A stretch of 25,000 bases of DNA. It comes from Leptospira yanagawae serovar Saopaulo str. Sao Paulo = ATCC 700523. GTDB taxonomy: Bacteria > Spirochaetota > Leptospiria > Leptospirales > Leptospiraceae. Each line of letters begins with the position of its first letter. The stretch's first letter is position 1. Under the pieces are notes generated by a model. The model saw only the letters and a program-made list of their open reading frames with translations. It did no database searches and was not told the origin of the DNA. The position numbers and the translations under genes are program-made. The stretch lies in NCBI RefSeq assembly GCF_000332475.2, contig NZ_AOGX02000039.1, positions 1 to 25,000 on the forward strand, read 5' to 3'. Shown one piece after another: positions 1-8,293 of this stretch.

Positions 1-59
1 AAACAATAGATTCCAAATGCTATCTGGAAGATTTGCAAAGCATGGGAATTCTAACATGA
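1..59 (+). CDS. Possible C-terminal end of an unidentified gene cut by the window edge
   Basis: From base 3 the plus strand reads 18 open codons ending in TGA at 57-59, with a helix-like composition (the last residues read LEDLQSMGILT). The stretch is too short to identify or to prove that it codes. If real, this is the tail of a gene entering from the left. It ends 47 bases before the insertion sequence and is not a continuation of the propeller gene on the other side of that element. Confidence 0.25.
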   Translation, partial: TIDSKCYLEDLQSMGILT

Positions 60-106
60 CTATTGGAAGTTAGTAAGGAAATTAGAATTAAGATAAAATT
101 GAAGTT

Positions 107-140
107 TGAAGTTCCTAAGTAAAAATATACTCACGAATAG
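107..140. repeat. Terminal inverted repeat of the IS3 element (transposase 3' side)
   Basis: It starts TGAAGTTCCTAAG and shares two strong blocks with the other end: a GTTCCTAA core near the tip and an ATATACTC block further in. The stop codon of orfB (131-133) lies inside this repeat, a compact layout common in IS3 elements. Confidence 0.85.
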
Positions 141-994
141 GCATGAAATTCATTTTCAAATGTAACAGGAGCTTTGTATCCAATTTTAGAATGCAAACGC
201 TTTCTGTTATAAAAAACCTCGATATACTCAAATAGAGAACTTCGAGCCTGTTCTAAGGAATGGAAGTTCTTATGATTTGTAAACTCTCTTTTTAATGTAG
301 CAAAAAAAGATTCAGCAGGAGCATTGTCCCAACAATTTCCTTTTCTACTCATGCTTTGAATAAATCCTTTTGATGTTAGTTGTTCACGAAATTCTCTACT
401 CGCATACTGACTTCCTCTATCGGAATGGATGATAAGTCCTTTACTTGGTTTTTGATTCTCAATAGCATTTTCAAATGCTTTCATAACGAGAGATGTTTTC
501 ATATGAGTGTCAACAGCCCATCCAACAATCTTCTTTGTGCATATATCTTTGAATTTACATAGATATAGAAATCCAAACAAATAGGGAATGTAGGTAATAT
601 CAGTCACATACACTGTGTTTGGTGTAGAAACGTCAAAGTTTTGTTCAAGCAAGTTTGGACTAATTGTTTCTTCATGATTGGAATCTGTCGTCACAGGAGG
701 CTTGAATTTCCTTGTTGTAATGGCTTTTATCCCATTTTCCCGCATAATTTTAGCCACAGTAGGTAAACTGACTTTGATTCCCCTTGCTTTTAGTTCTTTC
801 TGAACTCTCGGACTTCCATAAGAAAGCAAATCTCCCTTGTGGAATCTTTGAATTTCAGATAAAATCTCTATACTTTTTTGATTTCGAATCAACTTCGACT
901 TTTTCAACCAAGGATAAAATCCCTTGTGTTTAATATCTAATACTTCGGACATCACTTTGATAGAAAACCCACAGGATTCCCTATGTTCTTTCAT
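131..994 (-). CDS. IS3-family transposase OrfB (DDE integrase-type catalytic domain)
   Basis: The ORF has 287 residues from its first ATG. It carries an HTH_21-like region near residues 45-100 and an rve-type integrase core from about residue 120. The catalytic triad is visible: the first Asp in YVTDITYI, the second Asp in IHSDRGSQY, and the Glu in NAPAESFFATLK, followed by the conserved lysine. The ending FYNRKRLHSKIGYKAPVTFE is typical of the family. There is no ribosome site before the ATG and the frame is open upstream into orfA, so it is almost certainly made as an OrfAB fusion by -1 frameshifting. I see no truncation or internal stop, so the transposase looks functional. Confidence 0.92.
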   Translation of the reverse strand: MKEHRESCGFSIKVMSEVLDIKHKGFYPWLKKSKLIRNQKSIEILSEIQRFHKGDLLSYGSPRVQKELKARGIKVSLPTVAKIMRENGIKAITTRKFKPPVTTDSNHEETISPNLLEQNFDVSTPNTVYVTDITYIPYLFGFLYLCKFKDICTKKIVGWAVDTHMKTSLVMKAFENAIENQKPSKGLIIHSDRGSQYASREFREQLTSKGFIQSMSRKGNCWDNAPAESFFATLKREFTNHKNFHSLEQARSSLFEYIEVFYNRKRLHSKIGYKAPVTFENEFHAYS

Positions 995-1011
995 AAATAG
1001 ATATTTATCTT

Positions 1012-1290
1012 CTAAGGACTTAAAGTGATGCCCATTGCCTTTTTTAAAATATCCCTCTGCTGTTTTAAATTTTGAACTTCACGTTCAAGCTCCTGGATCC
1101 TCTTGTCTCGAACATCTTGCAGAGATCCATTCTCGGTTTGATTTTGATCTAGTTCCTTTTTCCATCTGCCTAGTATCCCATTAGGGAGTCCTAGTTCTTG
1201 GCATACCATATTCTGGGATTTCCCACTTGATATTAAATATTGAACCGATTCCCTCTTAAACTCTGTTGTGTATTGTTTTCTACGCTTCAT
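1012..1290 (-). CDS. IS3-family transposase OrfA (DNA-binding subunit)
   Basis: This 92-residue protein has an N-terminal helix-turn-helix of the IS3/IS911 OrfA type: basic start MKRRKQYTTEFKRE, then roughly residues 10-45 with the GLPNGILGRWKKEL recognition region. A leucine-zipper-like coiled coil follows (about residues 58-85, RIQELEREVQNLKQQRDILKK). In this family OrfA binds the terminal repeats and also forms the N-terminal part of the OrfAB transposase made by frameshifting. An AGAGG ribosome site lies about six bases before the ATG, so this is the translated start of the element. It ends at a TAG 17 bases before the first ATG of orfB. Confidence 0.9.
   Translation of the reverse strand: MKRRKQYTTEFKRESVQYLISSGKSQNMVCQELGLPNGILGRWKKELDQNQTENGSLQDVRDKRIQELEREVQNLKQQRDILKKAMGITLSP
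1039..1045 (-). other. Programmed -1 frameshift slippery site (A AAA AAG)
   Basis: On the minus strand the bases read A AAA AAG in the orfA frame, the canonical IS3 slippery heptamer. Slipping back one base after the second lysine codon enters a frame that stays open for 15 codons and then runs into the first methionine of orfB. The fused OrfAB product would be about 386 residues. I did not model a downstream stimulatory RNA structure. Confidence 0.8.
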
Positions 1291-1316
1291 GGCAACCTCT
1301 TGTAGTCGTTTGTTGC

Positions 1317-1350
1317 CTATTGTCGAGTATATAATCCGTTAGGAACTCCA
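1317..1350. repeat. Terminal inverted repeat of the IS3 element (transposase 5' side)
   Basis: Read on the minus strand it starts TGGAGTTCCTAACGG and matches the 107-140 end at 25 of 34 positions. Its outermost bases add three codons and a TAA stop (1339-1341) to the interrupted lipoprotein gene. Confidence 0.85.
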
Positions 1351-2244
1351 AACGTCCGTTCCTGTCGTTAGCCTTCCAAATGCCAAGTCCCGGATTGCAT
1401 CATTCACAGCAGTCGCAGCTGTCCATGTGTTGTCCAACACGCCAGTAGTTAAAGAGAATCTGGCAAGAGAATTTTTTGTAAATCCATTGACCGTTCCGTA
1501 GCGACCGCCTACATAGAGATGAGCTCCCCATTTACGCAAAACAAAAACCGAGGGGCTATCAAGGGTTGGGTTCCAAGTCGAATCTAGAGCTCCCGTTTGG
1601 GCATCTAGGCGAGCAACCCCCGTCCTTGCCACACCATCTAAATTGGTAAAGTTGCCTCCGATGTACAAATACCCTCCATCCAATTCCATCGCTTCGATAT
1701 AATGGGAAACAATCGTCGGAGAAGGTGCATTAAAATTTGGATCGAGTTTGCAATTGGGAAGGATGTGTGCGATTTTATTTTTCGCTTCTCCTCTGATGCT
1801 GTCAAAAGAACCACCGATGTAAAAACCACCGGACCCGTCAGAAATAGAAACATTCGCATTTCCTGATACTTCGAGATACGGACAGGAGGTTTTATCTTGT
1901 AGGAGGCCCGATTCAAATCCTAAAACTGCGACACTGCCGACGTTTGGTCCGACATATTGAAAATCCCCACCAAGTAAAACTCGATTTGCATCAACTAATG
2001 CAGTGTAGATGGTAAAACTTGGACCATGTACTCCCCAAAGGTCATTGTCTTTGGCAAACCCAGGCCAACAAGAAGGTGAATTGTCTTTTATGAGAAAGCG
2101 AAATAATACAGCACGCACATAAGACTCAGAACTTGGATCACAACTGTTGGAAAGTTTGATTGGTGCGCAGAATGAAAACAAATACAAAGAGATGAGGATA
2201 CAAAAAGAACGATCTTGGATTTTCATAGATAGGATAGAATCCAA
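1339..2244 (-). pseudogene. Truncated beta-propeller lipoprotein gene, cut by the IS3 element
   Basis: The likely start is the ATG at 2226 (the ATG at 2244 would add six residues). It gives a hydrophobic leader and a candidate lipidated Cys20 in LFSFC, a poor but possible spirochaete lipobox. Next comes a C-D-P...S-C module and four propeller repeats of the form YxGGxFxxxxG...ARLDxxTG.LDxxWNP (Delta-60/DUF5122 type). Coding stops being genomic at 1351. The IS end then supplies W-S-S and a TAA at 1339-1341. The intact paralogue at 16715-19003 is 762 residues, so more than half is missing. The DNA left of the IS (1-106) does not continue it in any minus-strand frame. A short lipoprotein could still be made, but a four-blade fragment should not close a propeller. 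Confidence 0.85.
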
Positions 2245-2469
2245 GGATTGCTAGAGGAAAACCATATGTAAATCACGATTTGACAGGAAAAATCAAATGG
2301 ATTCTGTTCCTTTTCCGAGTTAGATTTCTCTTTGCTATGAAAAGTTTCCTCCGTTGATTCTTATACCATTTAGTAGATTTAATTGGTACCAGAAACTTAT
2401 TGACAGACCTACTTCGAAACCACAAAAACGGCTCAAGTAAAAAATTCTATATGAAATTTGGAAGAATAT

Positions 2470-5400
2470 ATGAAATTGAAATTGTTTTTGTGTTTAGGGA
2501 TTTTATTTTCCTTTTTTAATTGTATTACCATATTAGATCAGTTTTCACTTGGAAACAAAGAGAAAGAAGAACAACTCAAACAACTTGGCTTACTCAGTGC
2601 AGGCTCCTTTGCTGGGAAAAAAGAAGTAGGTCCAGAAGGAGCTATCTTCACCTCTTCAGATGGTTTGCTGAGAATTATGATTCCTTCAGGAGCCATGGAT
2701 GAGACCCGTGAATTCACGATTACCAAATACTCACCGAGTACCCAAGCCTTACCTTCAGGTTACATCCCAACATCCCCTGTTTACGAAATCACGCCATCCT
2801 ATCGCTTCAAAAAAGAAGTCTCTGTTTCAGTGGTTGTGAACTCTAGCCAAATCCAATCATTAAATTTACTTTCCAATAAAACAGTTGGTTTCTCTGCGAG
2901 TACAACCTCTCCCGATGGAACCAGCGGCAGATTCCCAGACTGGAGTAGCCATGATTCTTATTTGGAAGTTGATCGAATCAATTTTACAACGATGACATTT
3001 TCTTTTTTTGGTGCGGGTACTCCACCTAACGGTAATTTGCCTCCAGACATTCGAGGGGCTTATTATTATTTCAAACCAAATTGCTCTTATTTACCCTACC
3101 GAGTTCGGGCACAAATATTGGAACCAGATGGTGATACGATGAGTGTTCGTTTGGTGATTGGTCGAGTGGGTGGAGGATTAAACTTTATCCCGATGACAAG
3201 AGAAGGAAGTTCCCCATGGTATGCTGCGAACATTCCATACGAAGCCATGGGAACTACTGGAATCCAAATGCAAGTGAGTGCAACTGACCAATGGGGAGCA
3301 AATACATCTCGTCCCAGCACATCCATTTTCCAATACCCCATTGATTCCCTCGATTCCACATTCATCACCCAATATGATACCGACCAAGATAACGATGGTT
3401 ATAATGATGCTTGGGAAGTAGACAATGGTTTTAATCCAAGAAATGCCTCAAGTCCCACAGGACTTGCCGATTCGGATGGTGATGGGATTCCAAATTCTCA
3501 CGATACAACGCCTAACGGCGAATCGAATCCACCCATTGACGCGATCACAATATTTCCATCGACAGTTACGGCAGATGTATCGGAAAGTATCGCATTTGGA
3601 GTTTCAGCCAGTTTCATGGGTCAAACAAGATTTGTAAATGCAAGTTATGTAACGACTGGCAATGGTTTGAACGGTCAACCCGTTGGCGCTGTTTCTGGTG
3701 GTGTCTTTACTGCCAATCGTCCCGGTGTTGCTGGTGTCATTGCGACAGTGGGTGCTATGAATGCAACCGCTACTGTAACGGTCAGTGACTCCATTGGGCC
3801 AAATCAAATCACTGACCTTTCTGCTTCTCCAAGGTCTCAGACGCGAATCCGATTGCAATGGACTAGTCCTGGAAATGATGGAAGTTATGGAAGGGCATCA
3901 ACGTATGAAATCAAACGATCCACATCCGTTATCTCAAATGATGCCACTTGTAACCAAGCAACACCCATTGCCCACACGTTAATCCCAAAACCAGTAGGCC
4001 TAACCGAAGTATTGGAGTTAGACGGTTTATCACCATCAACTCAATATTACTTTTGTATTAGAGCGTTTGATATAGCAGGTAACCGAAACTCTTGGACGGG
4101 GAATGTGAGTGCGACTACCTATTCTGTTCCTGATCTCATTCCTCCTGCAGCAGTTACTGGTGCAACGGCAACAGCAATCGATGGAAGTACGATCCAATTG
4201 AACTGGACTTCTGTTGGTGGAGATGGCATGACTGGTTCCGTTTCCTCTTACGAAATCCGTCGTTCTACATCGACAATTGGTTCTGATCCGGAATGTGATG
4301 GAGCCTTACCCATACCAAATGCAATTGGGGTGACAGCAGTTGGAACTCCAATGAGTTTCCAAGTTTCAAACTTAGCACCAAATACAGTGTATCATTTTTG
4401 CATTCGAGCATACGACTCATCTGGCAACCGTAGTGGTTGGTCAGGACTCCTTTCTGCTACCACTCCTTATGTCAATACACCACCCATTGCCAATGCCGGT
4501 TATGATTTCCAATTGGAACCTGGAGATATTGCGTATTTAGATGGGAGTGCTTCTTCCAATCCGGATTCCATCCTATGCGGAAGTAATTCTGGAAGTTACC
4601 AATACCAATGGACGTTCCTCAGAAAACCACCTACCTCGACCCTCACCAATTCGAGCATCAACCAAAGTACCACTCTTAGCGCAAATTTTATTCCTGACGT
4701 CGCTGGAACCTATGAGGTCTCTTTATCATTTACTGATTCTCCTGGTTCCTGCGCAGGGATTGCCAGACAATCAATCGATTCCGTTGTGATAGAAGCGCGC
4801 CACTCTGGTTGGTTTGGTTTTTTTGGACCCATTGGGAATACGTTAATGCCAAGAAGTAGTTTTTTAACTGCGGATGGTGGAATCATTACGGTATCAACCA
4901 GTTTTGCCAACATACCAACATTTGGTGGGAAAACCCCCGTTGTGAGTTTTGGTAGTCATTCCAGAGCTGCCCTTGTCATGAAGTTTGATAAAAAGGGAAG
5001 AGTGGATTGGTACAGCTTTGTTCCAGGGGTTGACCCTATGAACATTGTAGTTCCCTCTTCCGATGGAAGTTTTGTCATCACCGCAAGTGCCCAAACCAAT
5101 GTTCCGACCATCGCTGGATTGAATCCGATTGCACCGTATAATGGAAGTGAAGACACAATGGTTGTACGCGTGAATCCCAATGGAACCATTCGATGGTATA
5201 CGTTTTTGGGTGGGAATGAATATGACAGCCCAGCTTACAGCCAAATCCCAGAAACCCAAGACAATGGTTTCATTATCACGATGCTTTCCAGAAGCACCTC
5301 ACAAATTTCAGGTGTGACTCCCATCATTTCTCACTCTGGGCTTCCCGAATATAATGGCCTCATCACAAAACTTTCGTCAGATGGAAACATCGTATGGACT

Positions 5401-6366
5401 ACATTTGTAGGAAATGGAAGTAATACCATGAAGGTGTATCCAAAATCAGATGGTTCCTTCTACTTTACCACTCATGCAGGATTACCTGGAGTGAGTCAAC
5501 TTGGAGGGGTGAGTCCAAGATTTCCTCACGCGGGGAGTGTTGATACGGTCGTAGGTTCCCTATCAAACGATGGTACTTTACAATGGTGGAGTTATTATGG
5601 AGGAAGTGGAGCCGATTATCTCAATCTGTTGCCAATGGCAGATGGAAACCTAGTGGTATATGGTTATTCCGGTAGCAATATCACTTCCTTAGATGGAGTA
5701 TTACCTTGGATTGGTGCGAAAGGAGATTTTGATCCATTGGTCATGAAACTCAATTCGACCGGTCAAGTGCAATGGTTTACCTTTTTAGGAACATCCGGAA
5801 GTGATAGAGGTTATGGAATAACAGAAACAGCAAACGGAGGTTTGATCTTAGTGGGCAATGTTCCAATGTCTATGTCAGGATTAGAAGGAAAAAATCCTTT
5901 GCGAGCTTATACATCGGGAGAAGAAGGCGCGATTTGGAAATTGCGTCCTGATGGCCATATTGATTGGTATTCCCATTTAGGTGGGAATGGATATGACTAT
6001 TTGATGGATGTCAAAAGATTACCTAACGATCGTTACCTGATCACAGGGAGTACACAAGTGAGTATCCCTTCGATCGGAACTCTTTTCCCAGCCCATCCTT
6101 TCACTGGCCAATACGATAGCACTTTCTTTATGATGAACTCAGCAGGTGAATTTTCCTGGTACACTCATTTGGGCCCGGGAGTTAGCGGAGGCCAATTTGC
6201 AACGACTCTACCAAACTTACAAGAAAGCCCCGATGGAACACTATTTGGATTGTTTTATGCAAGTCGAGGGAGGACCATTCTCATGAACAAAACTCCACTC
6301 TATATGTTCCCAGGTGGTAGTAGTTCGGGTATGGTCATCCGACTCAACCCAGATGGAAGGTTTTAG
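2470..6366 (+). CDS. Large mosaic surface lipoprotein with ZU5-like, TSP3-like, Ig-like, FN3, PKD and SBBP-type propeller regions
   Basis: The start is the ATG at 2470, seven bases after GGAAGA; an in-frame TTG at 2458 is less likely. The 1298-residue product has a lipoprotein leader ending at Cys18 (SFFNC, relaxed lipobox). In order (numbering from 2458): a ZU5-like region with GPEGAIFTSSDGLLRIMIPSGA (about 55-130); an Asp-rich TSP3-like calcium-binding stretch (about 307-350, DTDQDNDGYNDAWE and DSDGDGIPNSHD); a bacterial Ig/BIG2-like stretch (about 359-443); two fibronectin III domains (about 448-554 and 562-671), each with YYFCIRAFD or YHFCIRAYD; a PKD-like domain (about 675-780); and eight SBBP-like units of about 65 residues, each opening with a W-Y-x-F-L-G-G strand and closing with LNPDG. 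This architecture suggests an exposed adhesive or scaffolding protein. The exact ligand is unknown. Confidence 0.88.
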   Translation: MKLKLFLCLGILFSFFNCITILDQFSLGNKEKEEQLKQLGLLSAGSFAGKKEVGPEGAIFTSSDGLLRIMIPSGAMDETREFTITKYSPSTQALPSGYIPTSPVYEITPSYRFKKEVSVSVVVNSSQIQSLNLLSNKTVGFSASTTSPDGTSGRFPDWSSHDSYLEVDRINFTTMTFSFFGAGTPPNGNLPPDIRGAYYYFKPNCSYLPYRVRAQILEPDGDTMSVRLVIGRVGGGLNFIPMTREGSSPWYAANIPYEAMGTTGIQMQVSATDQWGANTSRPSTSIFQYPIDSLDSTFITQYDTDQDNDGYNDAWEVDNGFNPRNASSPTGLADSDGDGIPNSHDTTPNGESNPPIDAITIFPSTVTADVSESIAFGVSASFMGQTRFVNASYVTTGNGLNGQPVGAVSGGVFTANRPGVAGVIATVGAMNATATVTVSDSIGPNQITDLSASPRSQTRIRLQWTSPGNDGSYGRASTYEIKRSTSVISNDATCNQATPIAHTLIPKPVGLTEVLELDGLSPSTQYYFCIRAFDIAGNRNSWTGNVSATTYSVPDLIPPAAVTGATATAIDGSTIQLNWTSVGGDGMTGSVSSYEIRRSTSTIGSDPECDGALPIPNAIGVTAVGTPMSFQVSNLAPNTVYHFCIRAYDSSGNRSGWSGLLSATTPYVNTPPIANAGYDFQLEPGDIAYLDGSASSNPDSILCGSNSGSYQYQWTFLRKPPTSTLTNSSINQSTTLSANFIPDVAGTYEVSLSFTDSPGSCAGIARQSIDSVVIEARHSGWFGFFGPIGNTLMPRSSFLTADGGIITVSTSFANIPTFGGKTPVVSFGSHSRAALVMKFDKKGRVDWYSFVPGVDPMNIVVPSSDGSFVITASAQTNVPTIAGLNPIAPYNGSEDTMVVRVNPNGTIRWYTFLGGNEYDSPAYSQIPETQDNGFIITMLSRSTSQISGVTPIISHSGLPEYNGLITKLSSDGNIVWTTFVGNGSNTMKVYPKSDGSFYFTTHAGLPGVSQLGGVSPRFPHAGSVDTVVGSLSNDGTLQWWSYYGGSGADYLNLLPMADGNLVVYGYSGSNITSLDGVLPWIGAKGDFDPLVMKLNSTGQVQWFTFLGTSGSDRGYGITETANGGLILVGNVPMSMSGLEGKNPLRAYTSGEEGAIWKLRPDGHIDWYSHLGGNGYDYLMDVKRLPNDRYLITGSTQVSIPSIGTLFPAHPFTGQYDSTFFMMNSAGEFSWYTHLGPGVSGGQFATTLPNLQESPDGTLFGLFYASRGRTILMNKTPLYMFPGGSSSGMVIRLNPDGRF

Positions 6367-6456
6367 ACGTTTGGAACCAACATAAATTTTAAAATTCCAT
6401 TTCCTAACAGACATTTGTTTCCAATACGAAACGTTTTCTAAATTTTTCGATTGGTG

Positions 6457-6490
6457 CCCTCTACCATGGTTTTAAAACCTAGGTAGAGGG
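6457..6490. promoter_or_regulatory. 34-bp palindrome just upstream of the AraC-type regulator gene
   Basis: The arms CCCTCTACC (6457-6465) and GGTAGAGGG (6482-6490) are perfectly complementary. The centre GGTTTTAAAACC (6468-6479) is itself a perfect palindrome, with a 2x2 mismatch between the two parts. The structure ends 18 bases before the ATG at 6509. No T run follows on the plus strand, so it is a poor intrinsic terminator for the gene before it. A dimeric operator or a leader hairpin is more likely. The purine run AGGGAGGG beside it is rather far from the ATG for a ribosome site. Confidence 0.5.
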
Positions 6491-6508
6491 AGGGAAAATT
6501 CAGTTTCG

Positions 6509-7648
6509 ATGGAACTATCGATCTTCGATTTTAGCATTTTGGGTTTTGGAGGATTCTTTTGCCTTGTTTGGGCAACTGGCCTCTCCCTACAACTTCCAGG
6601 AAGCACCAAGTTGATCGTCATCTACTTCATTGGAATGTCTGGCCTTCGTTTGGTTTGGGAAGCCTACACACACTCAGGCCTTGTTACCCTATTTCCAAAA
6701 CTGTATGCAATCCCCGTTCCCTTATTATACGTCATAGGACCTTCGATTTTATTTTATTATGAAAAATTAAGAGGGAGGGATGGATTTACAATGAATCCAA
6801 TCCATTTTATCCCAATCACCTTTGCGATGTTACCACTTCTCTACTGGATTCCCTTAGAGAAGGAAGAATCAATTTTACTCATCCATTCTGTGACAAATGG
6901 AGATTGGACATTTCCTTATTCAATTTTTACCGTATGGATCATAGGGCCAAAACTTTCGATCTTGTTTTATTCTCTTTCCATTGCATTGAGGAAATCGGGT
7001 GAAGGAGTACTAGCACTTCAATTATTACCAGAAAACATCCGGCGTTTTTCATTGGTTTTACTTTTTTACATTTTCTGTATGATCCTTTTGGATATCTTGG
7101 GTTATGTTTTTGGCATTCGTACTTTTTACCGGTATAGCGCTTGGTCCCATTCGATAGCGGCTATTTTAGTTTATCTATATTCCCGATACAATCCTTTGGC
7201 GATGTTAGAAATTTCGAATGCCATTCAATCGGCTCGGTATACAAAATCAAAGTTAGTTGGCATCAATCCCAAAGAAGCAATTCAAAACCTTCATCAATTG
7301 ATAACAAAGGAATCATATTATGCAGAAGAAGACTTACGATTGCCTACAATGGCACATGTCATGAATATGAGCCCTCACCAACTCTCGGAACTCATCAATG
7401 TCCATTTCCAAATGAGTTTTAATCAATATATAAACCACCATCGGATCTTAACCGCTTGTGCCATGCTCGAAGAAAGCAAAAATAATATCCTTTCGATCAA
7501 CTATTCTGTTGGTTTTAACTCAAAATCTGCTTTCAATCGTGTATTTCGTGAGTTAATGGGCACTTCTCCCCGAGAGTATCGAAAAAATCCTAAAACGTTT
7601 TTAAAAGAAAAATCAATTCTCCTTCAAAAAATAGAACCCAAATTATAG
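6509..7648 (+). CDS. Membrane-tethered AraC-family transcriptional regulator
   Basis: This protein has 379 residues. The first 230 or so are hydrophobic and form about seven transmembrane helices, including a conserved loop LYAIPVPLLYVIGPSILFYYEKL. The C-terminal 90 residues (about 272-362) are a complete AraC/XylS double helix-turn-helix, with LPTMAHVMNMSPHQLSELIN as the first HTH and the family signature SVGFNSKSAFNRVFRELMGTSPREYR. It lacks the cupin sensor of classical AraC proteins, so the signal is probably sensed in or at the membrane and the DNA-binding end faces the cytoplasm. A 34-bp palindrome lies directly upstream. A paralogue is encoded at 12481-13599. The small membrane protein gene follows 71 bases downstream on the same strand. 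Target and signal are unknown. Confidence 0.88.
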   Translation: MELSIFDFSILGFGGFFCLVWATGLSLQLPGSTKLIVIYFIGMSGLRLVWEAYTHSGLVTLFPKLYAIPVPLLYVIGPSILFYYEKLRGRDGFTMNPIHFIPITFAMLPLLYWIPLEKEESILLIHSVTNGDWTFPYSIFTVWIIGPKLSILFYSLSIALRKSGEGVLALQLLPENIRRFSLVLLFYIFCMILLDILGYVFGIRTFYRYSAWSHSIAAILVYLYSRYNPLAMLEISNAIQSARYTKSKLVGINPKEAIQNLHQLITKESYYAEEDLRLPTMAHVMNMSPHQLSELINVHFQMSFNQYINHHRILTACAMLEESKNNILSINYSVGFNSKSAFNRVFRELMGTSPREYRKNPKTFLKEKSILLQKIEPKL

Positions 7649-7719
7649 ATCAGGTCGATTCCTTTTTGGTTCCATGTAAACTATAAAACAAATCAAACTT
7701 CTATTTATGGAGAAAAATT

Positions 7720-8157
7720 ATGAATGCTTTACAGTTGTGTTATCTGTTTGCAGGTTCCTTTTTTACCGTTGGGTTATTGTGTGGGATTTGGAAATACATT
7801 GGTATTGTTAACTCTAAAGATGCCGTAGCTCATGAATACATCAGTATCTTACATAGAGCATCTCTCTTGTACAGTTTTGCTTGTTTACTCCTAGCAAAAT
7901 TTGTTGAACTTAGCACCTTACCGGAATCCGTCAATTTTTATGCGGCTTTTGTGAGTATGGGATTTTTTGCCTTTGCTCAAATCGTGTATCTCATCCACGC
8001 CATCTTAAAAGATACAGACAACCAGTTTGCAAAACCGTATCGGTTAGGAAATTGGTTGTATCCCTCATTTCTCATCCATGGTTCGATGGTATTACTAATT
8101 TTAGGCGAGTTAGGTGGCTTTTTGATTCTGTTTTGGGGTTATATCAGTTCACTTTGA
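7720..8157 (+). CDS. Small membrane protein of unknown function, four predicted helices
   Basis: The 145-residue product has a clear GGAGA ribosome site about six bases before the ATG. It is mostly hydrophobic, with helices near residues 5-25, 45-65, 73-95 and 117-142. Short polar loops contain NSKDAVAHEYISILHR and KDTDNQFAKPYRLGNW. I do not recognise a family. It lies between the membrane AraC gene (71 bases upstream) and the adenylate cyclase gene (136 bases downstream), all on one strand, so co-transcription is plausible. A role linked to membrane sensing by either neighbour is conceivable but only inferred from position. Confidence 0.75.
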   Translation: MNALQLCYLFAGSFFTVGLLCGIWKYIGIVNSKDAVAHEYISILHRASLLYSFACLLLAKFVELSTLPESVNFYAAFVSMGFFAFAQIVYLIHAILKDTDNQFAKPYRLGNWLYPSFLIHGSMVLLILGELGGFLILFWGYISSL

Positions 8158-8293
8158 AAGCATTATGGTTGTTTTTTCATTTTGTGAACGAACCGCAGGT
8201 CCAACTTAAGATGAGTTGGACTCGTGGAATGTGCTAGACAGTAATTGCAATTTCTTTACGAAAGTCTTACTAGGTGAAAAAAGTAAGCTAACG

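Larger units (their letters stand above)
107..1350 (-). mobile_element. IS3-family insertion sequence, apparently complete
   Basis: The element is 1244 bp, normal for IS3. Its ends are imperfect inverted repeats of about 34 bp (107-140 and 1317-1350) that match at 25 of 34 positions and begin TG on one end and finish CA on the other. Inside are orfA and orfB on the minus strand, in the -1 relation typical of the family, joined by an A-AAA-AAG slippery site. No 3- or 4-bp direct duplication flanks it: GTT lies on the left and AAC on the right. With both ORFs and both ends intact it may still be able to transpose. It has cut a propeller lipoprotein gene on its right side. Confidence 0.92.

Noticed and set aside
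104..1353. GTT / AAC as an outer extension of the IS inverted repeats or as a target duplication
   Set aside because: They are complementary rather than identical, so not a direct duplication. Adding them would move the ends away from the TG...CA termini normal for IS3.
4894..5259. 121-codon minus-strand frame inside the large lipoprotein
   Set aside because: Shadow of the repeated propeller blades; no start signal.
2470..6366. Regular repeats in the large lipoprotein and in 16715-19003 as possible CRISPR or DNA-level tandem repeats
   Set aside because: The periodicity is in the protein, and the DNA copies differ at many positions; no identical repeats with unique spacers occur.
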